Below, in pieces: positions 31,334 to 32,621 of a DNA stretch of 32,621 nt (position 1 is the first letter of the stretch; each line of letters begins with the position of its first letter). Origin of the DNA: a bacterium (lineage in GTDB: Bacteria > Bacteroidota > Bacteroidia > Chitinophagales > Saprospiraceae); the NCBI GenBank assembly GCA_024742755.1, contig JANSXW010000065.1:1-32621 (forward strand). The letters run 5' to 3'. A program made the translations under genes and the position numbers. The notes beneath the pieces are model-generated. The model saw nothing but the letters and a program-made list of their open reading frames with translations, was not told the origin of the DNA and ran no database searches.

Positions 31334-31572
31334 TAGGCTACTAAGCTGGAGACACTTTTTACAGACGCCAGTCTAGCCGCATAAAGCAAGCATGCTTGTA
31401 AATCCTCAGGCTCTAAGTCTTCGTAGTCGCTTAGTATTTCATCATTGGTCATGCCAGAAGCCAGGAGTTCAAGCACATTTTCCACAGGGTAGCGTAAACC
31501 TCGAATAATGGGCTTGCCATGGCAAATTGCAGGATCCATAGTGATGCGATCTAATAAAGAAGTGTCAGGCAT
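31333..31572 (-). CDS. DUF433 antitoxin
   Basis: 79 residues from the ATG at 31572. The DUF433 signature is clear: 'RITMDPAICHGKPIIRGLRY', 'VENVLELLASGMTNDEILSD', 'YEDLEPEDLQACLLYAARLA'. The domain is a small winged or MerR-like helical fold that binds DNA and neutralises the PIN-like partner. As first gene of the pair it likely autorepresses the operon. It begins 76 bases after the end of tonB. Confidence 0.88.
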   Translation of the reverse strand: MPDTSLLDRITMDPAICHGKPIIRGLRYPVENVLELLASGMTNDEILSDYEDLEPEDLQACLLYAARLASVKSVSSLVA

Positions 31573-31648
31573 GGTTTAATATTGATTGTATGCCTATTTA
31601 ACAAGCGTAGGCTCCAACTAGTTCCTCTTCACTACCAAACAAGGGTTA

Positions 31649-32530
31649 TTACTGCGCTCTAAAGTTATAGGTAATCGTACCACACTGCTTATCCACCTGG
31701 CCGGGCGCGAACTGCCAGCGCTTGGCTGAGCTGATCGCTAGGTTTTTGAGACGGGAACTGGTCGCTGTAGACCCTTTTTGCGTAAAATCCGCTGAGATTA
31801 CCTTTCCAGACCGGTCTACACAGACCTTCACCACTACCATGCCCTGTTCCTGTGAATTGTCCTGTGGCTTGTGGGTACGGGCCACGCCGCGGCTGCCCAA
31901 TCCACCACCAACAGTACCCGAACCCGTGCTGATCCCTGTCAGAATATCAGAATTCGGATCTCCGTTCGGGTCGCCCTGATTGCCGGCTGTACCGGTATTG
32001 CCTTTGCCGTCTCCATCACCGAACAGCCCACCCAGAGATTCTTTCAGGTTTGCCGCTTCGGCTTCCTTTTGGCGCTGAGCCTCTTCGGCTTTACGGCGGG
32101 CTTCAGCTTCTGCGCGTTTGCGGGCTTCTTCCTGCTCGCGTTCCCGGCGCTCTTTGGCTTCCTGCTCCTTACGCTTGCGGTCTTTCTCCTTTTGAATGGC
32201 TACCTCGCTATCGTCAGCGGTGATGACCTCCCGTTCCGGCTCCGGCTCGGGCTCAGATTCAGCGGGTGGGGGAGGAGCGGTCTCCTCCTGAGGGACCTCC
32301 ACCGGGTCTTCCTCTACCGCAGGTGCCGGGCCGGCGTTTTCACTGCCTTCGCCAACATCTGGCAAGCCAAGATTCACCAAAATGCCTTCCTGCCCCGGAG
32401 GCGGGTCCGGAAACGTCAACAAGGGCAAAACAGCCAGCATCAAAAGCACGACGTGCACCGCAACGCTGACAATCATGCCGCGTTTCTTATTCTGCTCGTC
32501 TTCCTGGGTTACTCGGGTATCTACTGCCAT
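31649..32530 (-). CDS. Energy transducer TonB (TonB/TolA-like)
   Basis: 293 residues from the ATG at 32530. The inner-membrane anchor spans about 19-39 ('MIVSVAVHVVLLMLAVLPLL'). Ser22 and His26 stand four apart, the S-x3-H pattern by which TonB senses ExbBD. A Pro/Glu-rich stretch (65-100) and a long Glu/Lys/Arg/Ala helix (about 108-165, TolA-like) cross the periplasm, followed by a Gly/Asn/Asp linker. The C-terminal TonB domain (about 225-293) has 'MVVVKVCVDRSGKVISADFT', 'LAISSAKRWQFAPG' and 'TITYNF'. It powers outer-membrane receptors. exbB/exbD would be expected upstream, beyond the right edge. Confidence 0.9.
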   Translation of the reverse strand: MAVDTRVTQEDEQNKKRGMIVSVAVHVVLLMLAVLPLLTFPDPPPGQEGILVNLGLPDVGEGSENAGPAPAVEEDPVEVPQEETAPPPPAESEPEPEPEREVITADDSEVAIQKEKDRKRKEQEAKERREREQEEARKRAEAEARRKAEEAQRQKEAEAANLKESLGGLFGDGDGKGNTGTAGNQGDPNGDPNSDILTGISTGSGTVGGGLGSRGVARTHKPQDNSQEQGMVVVKVCVDRSGKVISADFTQKGSTATSSRLKNLAISSAKRWQFAPGQVDKQCGTITYNFRAQ

Positions 32531-32621
32531 GGTATTTTTCTTTTAAGCATTGGCGTATACTCAACTTAACGCCTTTTCTGCACAAATCCTCTTCCGAAGG
32601 CCGGGATTCACATAAACTTAA
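32531..32621 (-). other. Upstream region of tonB at the right edge
   Basis: 91 bases with no recognisable gene end on either strand. A short GGCGT / ACGCC repeat surrounds ATACTCAACTTA near 32555. The minus-strand frame entering from the edge has no protein-like features, so an ExbD end was not called. Confidence 0.3.

Overview
The window reads as a chromosomal segment of a Bacteroidota bacterium, most likely of the Saprospiria (Lewinella/Phaeodactylibacter-like). This is inferred from gene families only. The signs are a type IX secretion sorting tail at the left edge, a TonB with a long Pro/Glu/Lys linker, an EAD11-like effector-associated domain protein, a lemA-TPM-TPM cassette, several Bacteroidota-restricted small families, and start regions largely without Shine-Dalgarno sequences. 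Base composition is balanced to slightly G+C-rich by eye, apart from an A+T-richer toxin-antitoxin pair near the right end. No tRNA, rRNA, CRISPR array, transposase or prophage was seen.

Layout. 1-5110: tail of a secreted T9SS cargo gene and a flavodoxin-like gene (+), then a minus-strand run lemA, TPM, TPM, EAD11/membrane protein, with meaB upstream. 5221-8115: an S41 peptidase (+), a 440 bp convergent spacer with a bidirectional terminator, then a two-gene minus operon (ABM monooxygenase-like, SAM hydroxide adenosyltransferase). 8360-10899: phoH, a 58-codon gene and aroA (+), closed by a 42 bp perfect palindrome that also ends the convergent OmpA-like gene. 12396-18866: glutaryl-CoA dehydrogenase-type enzyme (-), folB with an acidic insertion and a DUF4197 lipoprotein (+), an aeRF1-like (baeRF) protein and a small membrane protein (-), a HExxH metalloprotease-like protein (+) and a GH3-like adenylating enzyme (-). 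19148-24858: a two-TM protein, a four-PAS sigma-54-type activator with a GAFTNA loop, dps, a small Bacteroidota family protein, a long rod-like inverted repeat that may be an ncRNA, and an AI-2E family permease. 24920-26946: a TonB-C-like lipoprotein, an ECF sigma factor and an XRE regulator (-). 27119-29381: YtxH-like gene with its own terminator, then a tight operon of holin-superfamily III-like protein, a 115-aa protein and YihY/BrkB (+). 29378-32530: folC, a 51-codon ORF, a nested inverted repeat, a DUF5615/DUF433 toxin-antitoxin pair, and tonB (-).

Much of the window is housekeeping: chorismate (aroA), folate (folB, folC), propionate/methylmalonyl-CoA support (meaB) and glutaryl-CoA oxidation. 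A second theme is stress and envelope control: lemA/TPM, dps, PhoH, a possible ribosome hibernation factor, ECF and XRE regulators, YtxH/holin/BrkB. The least explained items are the EAD11 membrane protein, the ~112 bp rod-forming inverted repeat at 23546-23657, and the toxin-antitoxin pair with an adjacent structured repeat lying between tonB and folC.
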